A program made the translations under genes and the position numbers. Below are positions 1 to 9,518 of a stretch of 40,374 nt of DNA, in pieces. Origin of the DNA: a bacterium (GTDB taxonomy: Bacteria > Armatimonadota > Chthonomonadetes > Chthonomonadales > Chthonomonadaceae); contig OMJJ01000299.1 of assembly GCA_900299305.1 (NCBI GenBank), positions 1-40,374 of the forward strand, read 5' to 3'. Below the pieces are notes generated by a model, which was not told the origin of the DNA, did not search any database, and saw only the letters and a list, made by a program, of their open reading frames with translations. Every line of letters begins with the position of its first letter. The stretch's first letter is position 1.

Positions 1-137
1 CAAAGAGGAGTATGCGGGATAACAGCAAGAGGCTCTGCATCGCTTTTTGAAAAGATTGTTTGGCAGGGAAGAAGGAAGGGCAGAGCCGTGCGTGGAATCT
101 AGGCGGGACAGATTGAATTTTGAGGAGATAAAACCTT

Positions 138-1436
138 ATGAAAAACCGTCTTTACGGGATATTGGGTTTGATGATGTTCCTCCAGTATGCGGTTTGGGGC
201 GCATGGACTCCGGTGCTAAGTGCTTCACTGGGGGGGCGACTAAACGCAACGGGGGCAGAGATTGGGGGGATATACGGCATCTTGTGGCTGGCGTGTATCA
301 TCACTCCGTTTATTGGTGGGCAGATAGTAGACCGCTATATGCCAAGCCAAATCTTCTTGGGGATTGCGGCGGCTATCTGTTCGGGTAGCGCGTGGATGAT
401 GTCTCAACAGAGTACCCTTGGGGGGCTAGGAACGTGGATGTGGGTGTGGGCGATATTCTACGCGCCAACGCTGGGTATCACTAACGCCATTGTCTTCCAC
501 CACCTTAGCAAACTTCCCCTCTCGGATACAGAGCGAGAACGCGGATTCTCTATTATCCGCACCGCAGGAACCGTTGGCTGGATTGTTTCGAGCATCCTGC
601 TCTACTTCTACCTTAGCGGCAAGCCCCCCGTTCCCAAAGGCACGTGGGCTCCGTTCGAGGAGTTGCAACTGACGGCTATTTTGGGGGTATTCCTCACCAT
701 AGTTGCCTTCTTTGTTCCCAATACCCCGCCTTCCAAAGAGGCAAAAGACCCTTGGGCATTTACGAAGGCGTTTCGGCTGTTTAAGGAGGTTCCCGGCTTT
801 ACGGTCTTTATGATTATCTCCTTTATAGCCGCCACCGAGTTTCAGTTCTACTACCTAACTACGGGTCCGTTTATGGAGCAAGGGCTAAAAATCCCTCACG
901 AGCTTATCTCGCCCTACAAGAGTATCGCGCAGTATGCCGAGATTATCTGTTTGGGAGTCTTTACTCCGCTCTCGCTTCGCAAATTCGGCTTGAAGACCAC
1001 ACTGGTTATCGGTACGCTGGCTTGGCCCCTCCGCTATCTGGTCTTTGCCATGCAGAAACCTATTCCTCTGGTCTTGGCTTCTATGTCCTTTCACGGAATA
1101 GGGTTCGCTTTTGTGTTCGTTACCTCGTATATCTTTGTAGACCGCATCGCCCCCAAAGATATTCGAGCAAGCGCACAAAACCTGTATAACCTTGTGGCGT
1201 TGGGCTTGGCGAGTTATGTGGGTACGCTCTTTTCGGGGCGACTGCAAGACCACTTCACCACCTTTGTACCAGACCCCAAAGACGCTAGCAAAATGATCCC
1301 CGGTGAGGTCAACTGGTCGATGGTCTTTATGGTTCCGGCTGTGGTCACTATCCTCTGCGCCTTAGCCTATCAGCTCTTCTTTAAGGAGCCACCAAAGACA
1401 GACGATGAGGAGAGTGTGCGAGTAGGTTCACACTAG
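138..1436 (+). CDS. MFS transporter, nucleoside:H+ symporter-like
   Basis: 432-aa ORF with about 12 hydrophobic segments; N-terminus 'LMMFLQYAVWGAWTPVLSASL' is typical of NupG/XapB-like permeases. Confidence 0.85.
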   Translation: MKNRLYGILGLMMFLQYAVWGAWTPVLSASLGGRLNATGAEIGGIYGILWLACIITPFIGGQIVDRYMPSQIFLGIAAAICSGSAWMMSQQSTLGGLGTWMWVWAIFYAPTLGITNAIVFHHLSKLPLSDTERERGFSIIRTAGTVGWIVSSILLYFYLSGKPPVPKGTWAPFEELQLTAILGVFLTIVAFFVPNTPPSKEAKDPWAFTKAFRLFKEVPGFTVFMIISFIAATEFQFYYLTTGPFMEQGLKIPHELISPYKSIAQYAEIICLGVFTPLSLRKFGLKTTLVIGTLAWPLRYLVFAMQKPIPLVLASMSFHGIGFAFVFVTSYIFVDRIAPKDIRASAQNLYNLVALGLASYVGTLFSGRLQDHFTTFVPDPKDASKMIPGEVNWSMVFMVPAVVTILCALAYQLFFKEPPKTDDEESVRVGSH

Positions 1437-1459
1437 CCTCGTTCGTGGGCACCTAATAC

Positions 1460-1497
1460 AAAAGGGGAAGAAGTCGAAAACGGCTTCTTCCCCTTTT
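1460..1497. terminator. Bidirectional Rho-independent terminator between convergent genes
   Basis: AAAAGGGGAAGAAG (1460-1473) pairs with CTTCTTCCCCTTTT (1484-1497); inner TCG/CGG pairing with an AAAA loop; A/T tracts on both sides. Confidence 0.85.
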
Positions 1498-1518
1498 ACG
1501 TTGTCTCGCTGGTTTCAG

Positions 1519-3012
1519 CTACATCTTCATCTCAACAGTGTAGCGCAGTACCGTTGTGCTGTTGCCGGGAACCGTGACTGTCCATTGCGACTCATAGGCG
1601 TTCAGGCGCACACTCTTCTCCGATTCTTGTAGTATCTTCCAGTAGCCGCTATAGCCCTGTATCGCCCGAAACGCAACGGAGTGCGCTTTCTGGTTGTGTA
1701 GTGTTACCTCAACAAACTTCTGGACGGTTTTTTTGTCAATTTTTTGGTTTTTCACCAGTTTCCAGTCGGCAAACACATCGAAGGAGCTAGATAGCGTGAG
1801 GTAGACCTTCTCATCCTTGGGAGTATCGCCGATGTTACCTGCCCCAATAAACTGCGCGATACCCTCTTTGTCTGGCTCATACAGGCGAATTGCGCCTTCG
1901 GGAAGCGGTTCTCCTAGTGCGTTATTCTCGGTGTTGTAGAAGGTTAGCCCTACCGCTACGCTACACTTATGATTAGCGGGTTCACCGCCCCACATCCCAT
2001 AGTAACTTTGTAGCGACGGAAAGCGCGTATTGTAGTCGCGAAGCACCTTTACCATTTTGCTACCCAACATCAGAAGGCGGTTCATCTGCTCTTGAACTAC
2101 GGTGGTAGGTGTTTTGACGGCGTAGGAGTGTAGGTCTCCGAGTGCTTGCGGGTTTGCGAAACGCCCTTTTTCTGCATCGTTGGTATCTCTCGCCGCGGGC
2201 ATTTGCCTCTGCATCATCATCTCCTCCCGCATCACCTTCATCTCCATTTTGCCCCCTGCAACGGTAGCACGGTTTGGAGAGCCTGCAACGAGGGTTACTT
2301 TGGCGTTGGGGTAGTTGGTTCCCGTTTTGTTTAGGACGGTTGCCCAACATTCGAGGTTCATGGTGTCCGAATCGGGGGAGAGGGTTCCGGTATAGTCGGT
2401 ACTCCACGAAAGCCCCCGTGTTAGGTAGGAGAATTCGAGATTCGCCGACTGACTGGCGTTACTGGTAGCCTGTAAGGAGACCTGCGGCATAGGGATAACG
2501 TCGGGGAGGGTAGGTACAACCATCGTGCCTTGCGGTTGCACATAGAACTTATCGCCGCTCTGTAGCACGAAACTGCCGTTCTCCCCTGCCATAAGCGTCC
2601 CTTTTTGGGTGTCGGAGGGATAGCCGCTCTGGTTGTAGCGCACCACCTCCACCTCTTTTCCCATATAACGATGGAGCAGAGACTCACCTGTTTTTACGCC
2701 TAAGTCGTAGGCGTGGGAGGTGGTTTGCGGGGTTTGGCTATCGTTGCCTAGCCACCGCAGAAGAATAGACTGCGGGTCGAGTTGGTTGCTTACATCTCGG
2801 AGGTAGAGGTGGTTTTCGCCTTGCTGTAGCGAGTTGGGGCGTACCTCCCGCACCATCCCAAAATCATCATGATAGATAGTGAGGTTTAGTTCTTTGCGCT
2901 CGGTAGCGATAATGCTCTTGGGTACGGCTTGGGTGGTGCTTTTACTGGCATACCAGAGTACGCCCAAAAGTACGGCGGCGGCACAGCCTGCAACCAGTGG
3001 TCTGTTTTTCAT
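1519..3012 (-). CDS. DUF4139 domain-containing protein, membrane-anchored/exported
   Basis: N-terminal hydrophobic segment 'AGCAAAVLLGVLWYA'; 'LEFSYLTRGLSWSTDYTGTL...NAKVTLVAGSPNRA' matches the DUF4139 pattern. Confidence 0.75.
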   Translation of the reverse strand: MKNRPLVAGCAAAVLLGVLWYASKSTTQAVPKSIIATERKELNLTIYHDDFGMVREVRPNSLQQGENHLYLRDVSNQLDPQSILLRWLGNDSQTPQTTSHAYDLGVKTGESLLHRYMGKEVEVVRYNQSGYPSDTQKGTLMAGENGSFVLQSGDKFYVQPQGTMVVPTLPDVIPMPQVSLQATSNASQSANLEFSYLTRGLSWSTDYTGTLSPDSDTMNLECWATVLNKTGTNYPNAKVTLVAGSPNRATVAGGKMEMKVMREEMMMQRQMPAARDTNDAEKGRFANPQALGDLHSYAVKTPTTVVQEQMNRLLMLGSKMVKVLRDYNTRFPSLQSYYGMWGGEPANHKCSVAVGLTFYNTENNALGEPLPEGAIRLYEPDKEGIAQFIGAGNIGDTPKDEKVYLTLSSSFDVFADWKLVKNQKIDKKTVQKFVEVTLHNQKAHSVAFRAIQGYSGYWKILQESEKSVRLNAYESQWTVTVPGNSTTVLRYTVEMKM

Positions 3013-3272
3013 GCGGTGTTTCCCCTTGTAGTGTGCAACGACGATTGAAGCGATACCTTAGCAATTCAGAAGTTAATCTGTATACGGAGGGGTATCGTAT
3101 TTAGGTTCCGTAGCAGAGTCTTCTACCGCTTTAGGTACACGGTATTCCCAAAGGGTTCACAATACAGCGGGGTTTTTGAAATTTTGTCTTATGCTACCAT
3201 CCCTAACAGGAGTTAGCGAGAATGGAGTATACTAACCTCACCTTATCCTCTTTTGTTTAACGAGAGTGTAAA

Positions 3273-4379
3273 ATGCCCGTTTTGTCGGAACTGTTCGGAC
3301 ACGCTTCGGCGCGAAAGGTACTCCAACGCGCTTTAGAATCGGGGAATCTGCCCGGAACCTACCTCTTTATCGGTAATCAGGGGGTAGGTAAGGGAACGTT
3401 GGCACGTACCTTCGCGCAGTCCGCCGCCTGTCTACAACCGCGCCGTGAGCCGTATGAAGCCTGTGGGGTCTGTGTCTCTTGTAGGGAGGCACAACGCGGT
3501 CATCATCCGGAGATTGTCACCCTCTCCCCCGCAGGAGAGCAGATGCAGATTTGGCAGTTTTGGGATAGAGAGAACCGCCCTCCGGGAATACTTACCCATA
3601 CCCTTCCCTACGCCCCCTCATTAGGCAAAAAGCGCGTGTACATCCTCGAACGCGCCGATGCCCTGAATGAATCGGCGGCAAACAGTCTTCTAAAAGTACT
3701 CGAAGAGCCACCCGAATACGCCCTGTTTCTGCTTTTGGCGACCCATACGGCGCGGGTTCTGCCCACCATCCTCTCTCGCTCTCAGACGGTGCGCCTTTTT
3801 GCTTCCCCCGTAGACGAGTTGGCGGAGTACCTAAAGTCCACACTGGGAGTAGAGGCAAACCATGCGGAGGTGCTTGCGGCGTATTCGGAAGGGCGTATTG
3901 GGCAAGCCGTTCGTATGGCGCAACACCCTGAAGTAGAGAGCGAAATAGCCCGAATTCTGGACTTCGCCGAGACCCTCCCAGCCTCGCCACGTACCAGAGC
4001 ATTACGCCTCGCTGAACAGATGCGGAAACTCTCTGGGCAGGTGAAGGCACTACTCGGAGACGATACCCCCACCGAAAACGAGAAAGGCAGTGCCGATGAG
4101 GGTGGTAAAGAGCGCGTAGGCAGACAACAACTCGCGACTATTTTCGATATTCTAGTCGCCTTCTACCGCGACCTGCTCACCTTGAGTGTAGGCGGTGAAG
4201 CGGGAAGGCGCGTGGTAAATCGCGCTCGTATCGCCCAACTGAGCAGTTTGGCACAAAACGGCACTCCCGAACGCTGGATGCAGTGCCTCGATGCTATCCT
4301 CCTAGCACGGCGTTGGCTAGATGCCAATGCCAATATCGCCATGCTCACCGAAGCCCTTACCATGCGGCTACTCGCCTAA
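3273..4379 (+). CDS. holB: DNA polymerase III subunit delta'
   Basis: Walker A 'GNQGVGKGT', Cys cluster 'CLQPRREPYEACGVCVSC', 'LNESAANSLLKVLEEPPEYALFLLLATHTARVLPTILSRSQ'. Confidence 0.9.
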   Translation: MPVLSELFGHASARKVLQRALESGNLPGTYLFIGNQGVGKGTLARTFAQSAACLQPRREPYEACGVCVSCREAQRGHHPEIVTLSPAGEQMQIWQFWDRENRPPGILTHTLPYAPSLGKKRVYILERADALNESAANSLLKVLEEPPEYALFLLLATHTARVLPTILSRSQTVRLFASPVDELAEYLKSTLGVEANHAEVLAAYSEGRIGQAVRMAQHPEVESEIARILDFAETLPASPRTRALRLAEQMRKLSGQVKALLGDDTPTENEKGSADEGGKERVGRQQLATIFDILVAFYRDLLTLSVGGEAGRRVVNRARIAQLSSLAQNGTPERWMQCLDAILLARRWLDANANIAMLTEALTMRLLA

Positions 4380-4579
4380 GTTTCCCCTAAACCAAAGTAA
4401 CCCCCACACCATTTTCTGCCTCCCAAATCGCCCCAAAAGCACAATCCTATAGGTATAAAGATAGATTAAGAAGGTTTAATCTCCATTTAAGCCCCTTTTA
4501 ACCTTTCCTGTTTATACTAGCCCTACACCCTTATAGAGGTGTTCCTTCCTATTTTCGTACTTTTTGAAAGGAGCTTCCC

Positions 4580-5431
4580 ATGAAGCGCAGTCGTTCTGGT
4601 TTCACTCTTATTGAGTTGTTAGTAGTTATTGCCATTATTGCTATATTGGCGGCAATTCTGTTCCCAGTGTTTGCACAAGCCCGTGCCAAAGCGCGTCAAG
4701 CCTCCTGCGTCTCTAACATGAAGCAGATTGGGGTCGGTATTATGATGTACTCGCAAGATTACGACGAAACCCTGCCCGGTAACACCCCCCTAAACATCAA
4801 CGGTATTACCGATGCACGCTGGCCCGCCCCCGCCGTTTCGGCACATAGTGCAGGGTTCTCCGAGCCAATGGGTTGGATGCAGCCCTACGATTCCGCTAAC
4901 CCCGGAACCTACCGAATATGGGCACGTGATATTCAGCCCTACATCAAAAACCTCGCCATCTTCCACTGCCCCGAAACCAAGCCACGCTCTACAGACGGAA
5001 CTTGTGCGGCAGGAGGTGGAACCTGTGAAGTGACCGGACCCAATGAAGGAAATGCAGGTAACGGCAATGTCCTACTCAACGGTATCGTTGCCTCCAAATC
5101 CATTGCGGCTATCTCTGCCCCCGCCGACACCATCTTCGCCCACGAAGTACGAAACTACAACCGCGTAGCACAAGAGAAACCTCGCGGTATCTTAGTTGCC
5201 GGTGAAATCCTGTATACCAACTTCACCAACGGGTACTATGATGTGCTACATGGCGGCGGCGCAGACCTTCTGTTCTGTGACGGACACGCCAAGTGGCAAA
5301 AACGCAGTGCTATCCGCTTCGCACAGTTTGGTGCACCGGTAGAGCTGAACCCGGACAAACCCACCAACGTCGCTCAGGATGATGCAGGTGCCAACGCACA
5401 GACTTCGCTTATCTTTAGAGCAGGCTTATAA
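4580..5431 (+). CDS. Type II secretion-type pseudopilin, prepilin cleavage/methylation domain with H-X9-DG motif (DUF1559-like)
   Basis: '[37 protein letters not shown]' prepilin N-terminus; '[16 protein letters not shown]' fits H-x9-DG; RBS 'aaaggag' upstream. Confidence 0.93.
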   Translation: MKRSRSGFTLIELLVVIAIIAILAAILFPVFAQARAKARQASCVSNMKQIGVGIMMYSQDYDETLPGNTPLNINGITDARWPAPAVSAHSAGFSEPMGWMQPYDSANPGTYRIWARDIQPYIKNLAIFHCPETKPRSTDGTCAAGGGTCEVTGPNEGNAGNGNVLLNGIVASKSIAAISAPADTIFAHEVRNYNRVAQEKPRGILVAGEILYTNFTNGYYDVLHGGGADLLFCDGHAKWQKRSAIRFAQFGAPVELNPDKPTNVAQDDAGANAQTSLIFRAGL

Positions 5432-5454
5432 GGGTTTCTGCTGTACCAACGTTT

Positions 5455-5481
5455 GCCCCTCTCTACCCACTAGAGAGGGGC
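5455..5481 (+). terminator. Hairpin between pseudopilin and AhpD-like gene (terminator/attenuator-like, weak T-tract)
   Basis: GCCCCTCTCTA / TAGAGAGGGGC perfect 11-bp stem, 5-nt loop; followed by 'ttgcctttat', not a clean U-run. Confidence 0.5.
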
Positions 5482-5508
5482 TTGCCTTTATAAAAGGAAG
5501 TAACATTC

Positions 5509-6762
5509 ATGCGTTTACGAACTCTCCTTGCGTTTACAGGAACGGCTCTTCTCCTTACAGGCAGTAGCCTTGCCTACGCCTCCCCTACCCCAAAGATAGA
5601 AGAGAAGAGTGCTTTTGTCGCCCTTGCCCCTCTGGACAGCCCAGTATTCACAAAACTTAGCGGTGAAGGTTGGGACGACCCCAAAACAGGGCGCATCCCC
5701 AACTATCTACGCGCACTCGCCTCTACCCACCCGAACGCCGCTCCCGGTTTAGAGCATCTCTTTAGAACCGTGCTTTGCGGGGGAACCGTCTCCCCCAATG
5801 TCAAACTCGCGATGGGGCTACGTATCTCGCAACTAAATGGGTGTAACTACCTCACGCGCCACCTGTTACGCCTCTCTAAAGTGTTACAAGGCGACCAAGC
5901 GATCAATCCCTCTAGTCCCGCCTACCGTCTTGGTGTACTCTATGCAGAACACCTTACCAAAGCGGTTCGCGGAGTAACAGATAACGAGTTTATGCAGGCA
6001 AGAGGGGTCTTCAACGATGCGGAGATTGTAGAGCTGACCGCAACCACCTGCTTCTTCAACTTCTTTTCGCGTTTCTGTACCGGAGCCGGACTACCCCTTG
6101 AATCGTGGGCTTCCGAATCCCCCAACGGCACTTCTAAAGCAGAGCAGAAAGACCGCCCCCGCGCTCGTGTTACTTTGGCTTCGGATGAAGAGATGGACAT
6201 GGCAGTCACACTCTCCAAACGAACTCCCGACCTAAAGCAGAGTTTGGGCTTCCGAGTCGCCAACTCACAACGCGCGATGCTAAGAGTACCGGATATTGGT
6301 GGCGCGTGGTTTGGGTACTGGCAGAACGTCCGAACCGATGCAAAAATGACCCGCGAGAACCTGCTACACATCTCGTTTGCGGTCTCTACCCTGAATGAGT
6401 GCCGCTACTGTGTTCTTCACCAAGTGGCAGGTCTAACACGGGTAGGAGTATCCGCAAGCAAACTCCAAAATATGCGCGACAGCGATGCGATGCTCTCTCC
6501 CAAAGAGAAGTCGCTGGTAGATTTTGCACGCAAACTAACCTCCTCTCCTCAAACTATCTCCGCTACTGACTACGCCAACCTGAAGGCAGGGACAATGGAC
6601 GACAAAGAGGCGATGGATGCACTGCTACAAACCTGTGCCTTCAACTTCATGAATCGCTTTACCGATGGGCTACGTCTCCCCTCCGAAGACGAAGCCGTGC
6701 ATACCTACCAAGACATCTATGGAGATAAGGCGTACCAAAACTTCTATCAGTACAAACGGTAG
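5509..6762 (+). CDS. Exported tandem-duplicated AhpD/carboxymuconolactone decarboxylase-like protein
   Basis: Signal peptide-like N-terminus; C-terminal half has 'LNECRYCVLHQVAGLTRVGVS' (CxxC...H AhpD-like); N-terminal half has the related 'LNGCNYLTRHLLRLSKV'. Confidence 0.75.
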   Translation: MRLRTLLAFTGTALLLTGSSLAYASPTPKIEEKSAFVALAPLDSPVFTKLSGEGWDDPKTGRIPNYLRALASTHPNAAPGLEHLFRTVLCGGTVSPNVKLAMGLRISQLNGCNYLTRHLLRLSKVLQGDQAINPSSPAYRLGVLYAEHLTKAVRGVTDNEFMQARGVFNDAEIVELTATTCFFNFFSRFCTGAGLPLESWASESPNGTSKAEQKDRPRARVTLASDEEMDMAVTLSKRTPDLKQSLGFRVANSQRAMLRVPDIGGAWFGYWQNVRTDAKMTRENLLHISFAVSTLNECRYCVLHQVAGLTRVGVSASKLQNMRDSDAMLSPKEKSLVDFARKLTSSPQTISATDYANLKAGTMDDKEAMDALLQTCAFNFMNRFTDGLRLPSEDEAVHTYQDIYGDKAYQNFYQYKR

Positions 6763-6898
6763 AAAGCCTCTTATTCACCTCGATTCCCCTGCTGGTTGGT
6801 GTTTTTCTTGCAAAAGAAAGCACCGCTAAGGCAGGGGAAACCTCTGTTTACCGCGAATAGACAGCCAACGAACTCACCTTTGGCGAAAGGCTCTATCC

Positions 6899-7798
6899 TT
6901 GCTCTCTTCTTTGACCCACACACTTATCCGTACCTTGACGGTACTAAGCCTCTCCCTCTTAGGTTCCCTCTGTAGAGCGCAGAGCGACTACCTCGTTCTG
7001 AATCACAAAAACCCCTCTACCTTTGAACAGATGATAGCGGATCTGAGCAAAGCGGATGTAGTAGTCGTAGGCGAAGAGCATGACCATAAACTAGGACACA
7101 AGTTAGAGTTAGAGATTCTGAAAGGGCTACAAGCACGAAACCCCGCTCAAGTCTTCTCGTTAGAGATGTTTGAACGCGATGTACAACTGGTACTAGACGA
7201 GTATCTAAACGACCAGATAAGCCAAGCCAGTTTTCTTGCTGCCTCCCGCCCGTGGGCAAACTACGCCGCCGACTATGCCCCCCTTATTGAGTTTTGCAAA
7301 GCCAATAAGATGCCTGTTATCGCCGCAAACGCGCCCCGCCGCTACGTAAGCGTTGCAAGCCGCAAGGGGCAAAATGCCCTGCTGGAACTGCCGAAAGCCT
7401 CGCTCTCCTACCTCGCCAAACTGCCCTACTCGATGGACTTGCCCGAAGAGTATAACAAGGCACTCGATGCCGTTTTTGGAAATCATGGCAACACGGGAGC
7501 AGGGATGTCCAACATTCCCCCCTTTATTAAGGAGGGACAGGCTCTTTGGGACGCGACGATGGCAGACTCTGTTCTACGGGGTTGGAAGCGTTACCGCAAA
7601 CGTCCTATTATGCAGATAAATGGCTCTATGCACAGCGATTACGGCTACGGGCTGGTAGACAGATTGAGAAAAGCAAACCGCAAACTCAAGGTGAGTGTCG
7701 TCTCTATCAAACGGGATAAGGGGTATCCACAAATAGAGACGGGCAAGTACGACACCATGGGAGACTACGTGATTCTTACGGGGGATGAGCGCAAATAA
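6899..7798 (+). CDS. ChaN family lipoprotein/haem-binding-like protein (TTG start)
   Basis: 'VVVVGEEHDHKLGHKLELEILKGL...VFSLEMFERDVQLVLDEYL' and 'MQINGSMHSDYGYGLVDRL' match the ChaN-like family; signal peptide present. Confidence 0.8.
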   Translation: MLSSLTHTLIRTLTVLSLSLLGSLCRAQSDYLVLNHKNPSTFEQMIADLSKADVVVVGEEHDHKLGHKLELEILKGLQARNPAQVFSLEMFERDVQLVLDEYLNDQISQASFLAASRPWANYAADYAPLIEFCKANKMPVIAANAPRRYVSVASRKGQNALLELPKASLSYLAKLPYSMDLPEEYNKALDAVFGNHGNTGAGMSNIPPFIKEGQALWDATMADSVLRGWKRYRKRPIMQINGSMHSDYGYGLVDRLRKANRKLKVSVVSIKRDKGYPQIETGKYDTMGDYVILTGDERK

Positions 7799-7832
7799 GA
7801 ACAGGGTGTGCCTCCCGAATGGCTACAAAAAC

Positions 7833-7873
7833 AAGCCGCCTCTCCGCGTTCTTTATACACGGAGAAGCGGCTT
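7833..7873. terminator. Bidirectional hairpin terminator between convergent chaN-like gene and helicase gene
   Basis: AAGCCGC-c-TCTCCG ... CGGAGA-a-GCGGCTT imperfect 13-bp stem. Confidence 0.65.
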
Positions 7874-7909
7874 GAATGTCAAATACAGGAAGTAGCCATT
7901 AGGGGCTTA

Positions 7910-9310
7910 CTAGCGTTGTTTCGCCTTAACCCATTCGGGGCGGTTGTCCTTGCGGGAGGAGGGGCGTGTAGTGACCTCCTCTTCGTAGCGCGGGGTACGC
8001 TTGGGAGCGTTTTGGCGTGGTACGAAGGCAGGTTCGGGCTTTGCCGCCTGTCGGTTGGGGCGGTCTGTGCGTTTGGCGGGTTGTGGTTTGGGCTGTTGCC
8101 GTGTACGCGCCGGAGCCACCTTCTCAAAAACGGGACGGTCTTGAGGAAAGGCGGGGGTAAAGCCCATCAGTTCGCGCCGTTCAATCCGTTGCTTGAGTAG
8201 TTTTTCTATGGCGGCTAGGAACCTCATCTCATCCCCACTCACAAGGGAGATAGCGGTTCCCTCACTGCCGGCGCGTCCCGTTCTGCCTATGCGGTGTACG
8301 TAGTCTTCGGGCACGTTGGGTATCTCGTAGTTGATAACGAACGGCAGTTGGTTGATGTCGATACCCCGCGCCGCGATGTCTGTCGCCACAAGGATTCTGG
8401 CACGCCCCGACTTGAAGTCGGCGAGAGCGTTCATACGCTGTACTTGGCTACGGTTGCCGTGTAGAGGAACCGCGGGGATACCGTCTTGGTGTAGTTGTTG
8501 TACCAGTTTGTCTGCGCCGTGCTTGGTGCGCGTAAAGATAAGGGCTTGCTCTATCTTCTCCTCTACCAGCAGGTGAACCAGTACATCACGCTTATTCGCT
8601 TTGGAGGCGAAGTAGACGGACTGCGAGATGAGTTCTACCGCGCTGTTTTGGCGTTCTACTTCGATGTGGGCAGGTGAGTCGAGGAGGCTGTCGGCGAGTG
8701 CCTTTATCTCTTCGCTAAAGGTTGCCGAGAAGAGCAGGTTTTGGTGCTTGTTGGGAAGCAGGGCAAGGACGCGCCGAATATCTTGTACAAAGCCCATATC
8801 CAGCATCCTGTCGGCTTCATCTAGGACGAGGATTTCTACGCGGCTCAAATCGACGGTTCTCTGTTGTACATGGTCGAGTAGCCTGCCCGGTGTAGCAACG
8901 AGAATATCGACCCCGCGATAGAGTTGCATCATCTGCGGGCGAATGTTGACCCCGCCGAAGACGACGGCGGATTTTAGCGGAAGAAATTTACCGTAAGTAC
9001 GCACACTCTCTTCTACCTGCGCCGCGAGTTCACGGGTGGGGGCAAGAATGAGCGCACGAACGGGGCGGCGAACAACGCCGTTGCGCCCTGCGGGTATCGG
9101 TTTGGGCGCGGGAGTGGTGTGGAGCCGCTGTAACAGGGGCAAGGTGAACCCTGCGGTTTTGCCGGTTCCGGTCTGTGCGCCTGCAAGAAGGTCGCGACCT
9201 TCTAGAATAAGCGGAATGGTTTGTGCTTGTACGGGAGTCGGAGTCGTGTAGCCCGCGTCGCGAACAGCACGAAGAAGTTCGGCGCGAAGTCCGAGTTTAT
9301 CGAAAGACAT
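7910..9310 (-). CDS. DEAD-box ATP-dependent RNA helicase, RhlE-like, with basic C-terminal extension
   Basis: '[16 protein letters not shown]', 'PTRELAAQ', '[13 protein letters not shown]', 'LFSATFS', '[10 protein letters not shown]'; C-terminus rich in K/R/P. Confidence 0.95.
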   Translation of the reverse strand: MSFDKLGLRAELLRAVRDAGYTTPTPVQAQTIPLILEGRDLLAGAQTGTGKTAGFTLPLLQRLHTTPAPKPIPAGRNGVVRRPVRALILAPTRELAAQVEESVRTYGKFLPLKSAVVFGGVNIRPQMMQLYRGVDILVATPGRLLDHVQQRTVDLSRVEILVLDEADRMLDMGFVQDIRRVLALLPNKHQNLLFSATFSEEIKALADSLLDSPAHIEVERQNSAVELISQSVYFASKANKRDVLVHLLVEEKIEQALIFTRTKHGADKLVQQLHQDGIPAVPLHGNRSQVQRMNALADFKSGRARILVATDIAARGIDINQLPFVINYEIPNVPEDYVHRIGRTGRAGSEGTAISLVSGDEMRFLAAIEKLLKQRIERRELMGFTPAFPQDRPVFEKVAPARTRQQPKPQPAKRTDRPNRQAAKPEPAFVPRQNAPKRTPRYEEEVTTRPSSRKDNRPEWVKAKQR

Positions 9311-9326
9311 TTGTGGTGTGGAATCT

Positions 9327-9372
9327 CCTGAACTCTGCCTGCGACAGCAAAAGTGCTGGAGTCCGGTTCAGG
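9327..9372 (-). promoter_or_regulatory. Structured leader element immediately upstream of the DEAD-box helicase start
   Basis: Outer stem CCTGAAC/GTTCAGG (9327-9333/9366-9372) and inner stem CAGCA/TGCTG (9345-9349/9354-9358), 17 nt upstream of the start codon. Confidence 0.5.
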
Positions 9373-9491
9373 CGGAATTCAAATCGGGTGCAAGGGTCGG
9401 GGTGATTCGGCGAAAAACCCGAAACGGGTGACCGCAAACTGGAGTGCGAGAAACGCGATATATGCACATACTAAATTTTTCAAACACCCCT

Positions 9492-9497
9492 ATTATA
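9492..9497 (-). promoter_or_regulatory. Candidate extended -10 (TGGTATAAT) of the helicase promoter
   Basis: Minus strand reads TGTGGTATAAT; would give a leader of about 170 nt before the ATG at 9310. Confidence 0.5.
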
Positions 9498-9518
9498 CCA
9501 CACTTTGCCCCGATAGGA

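Noticed and set aside
1-22. Possible 3' end of a CDS entering from the left (frame 2 reads KEEYAG then TAA)
   Set aside because: Only six codons are visible, not enough to call a gene.
47-388. ORF 113 aa overlapping the MFS gene
   Set aside because: Out of frame with a clear transporter CDS, no motif; shadow ORF.
4463-4482. AGATTAA-N6-TTAATCT inverted repeat upstream of the pseudopilin
   Set aside because: 7-bp AT-rich dyad can occur by chance; no second copy seen in the window.
7910-8200. Basic low-complexity C-terminus of the helicase as a separate plus-strand gene (7808-8200)
   Set aside because: Plus-strand ORF is the antisense of a typical K/R/P-rich helicase tail.
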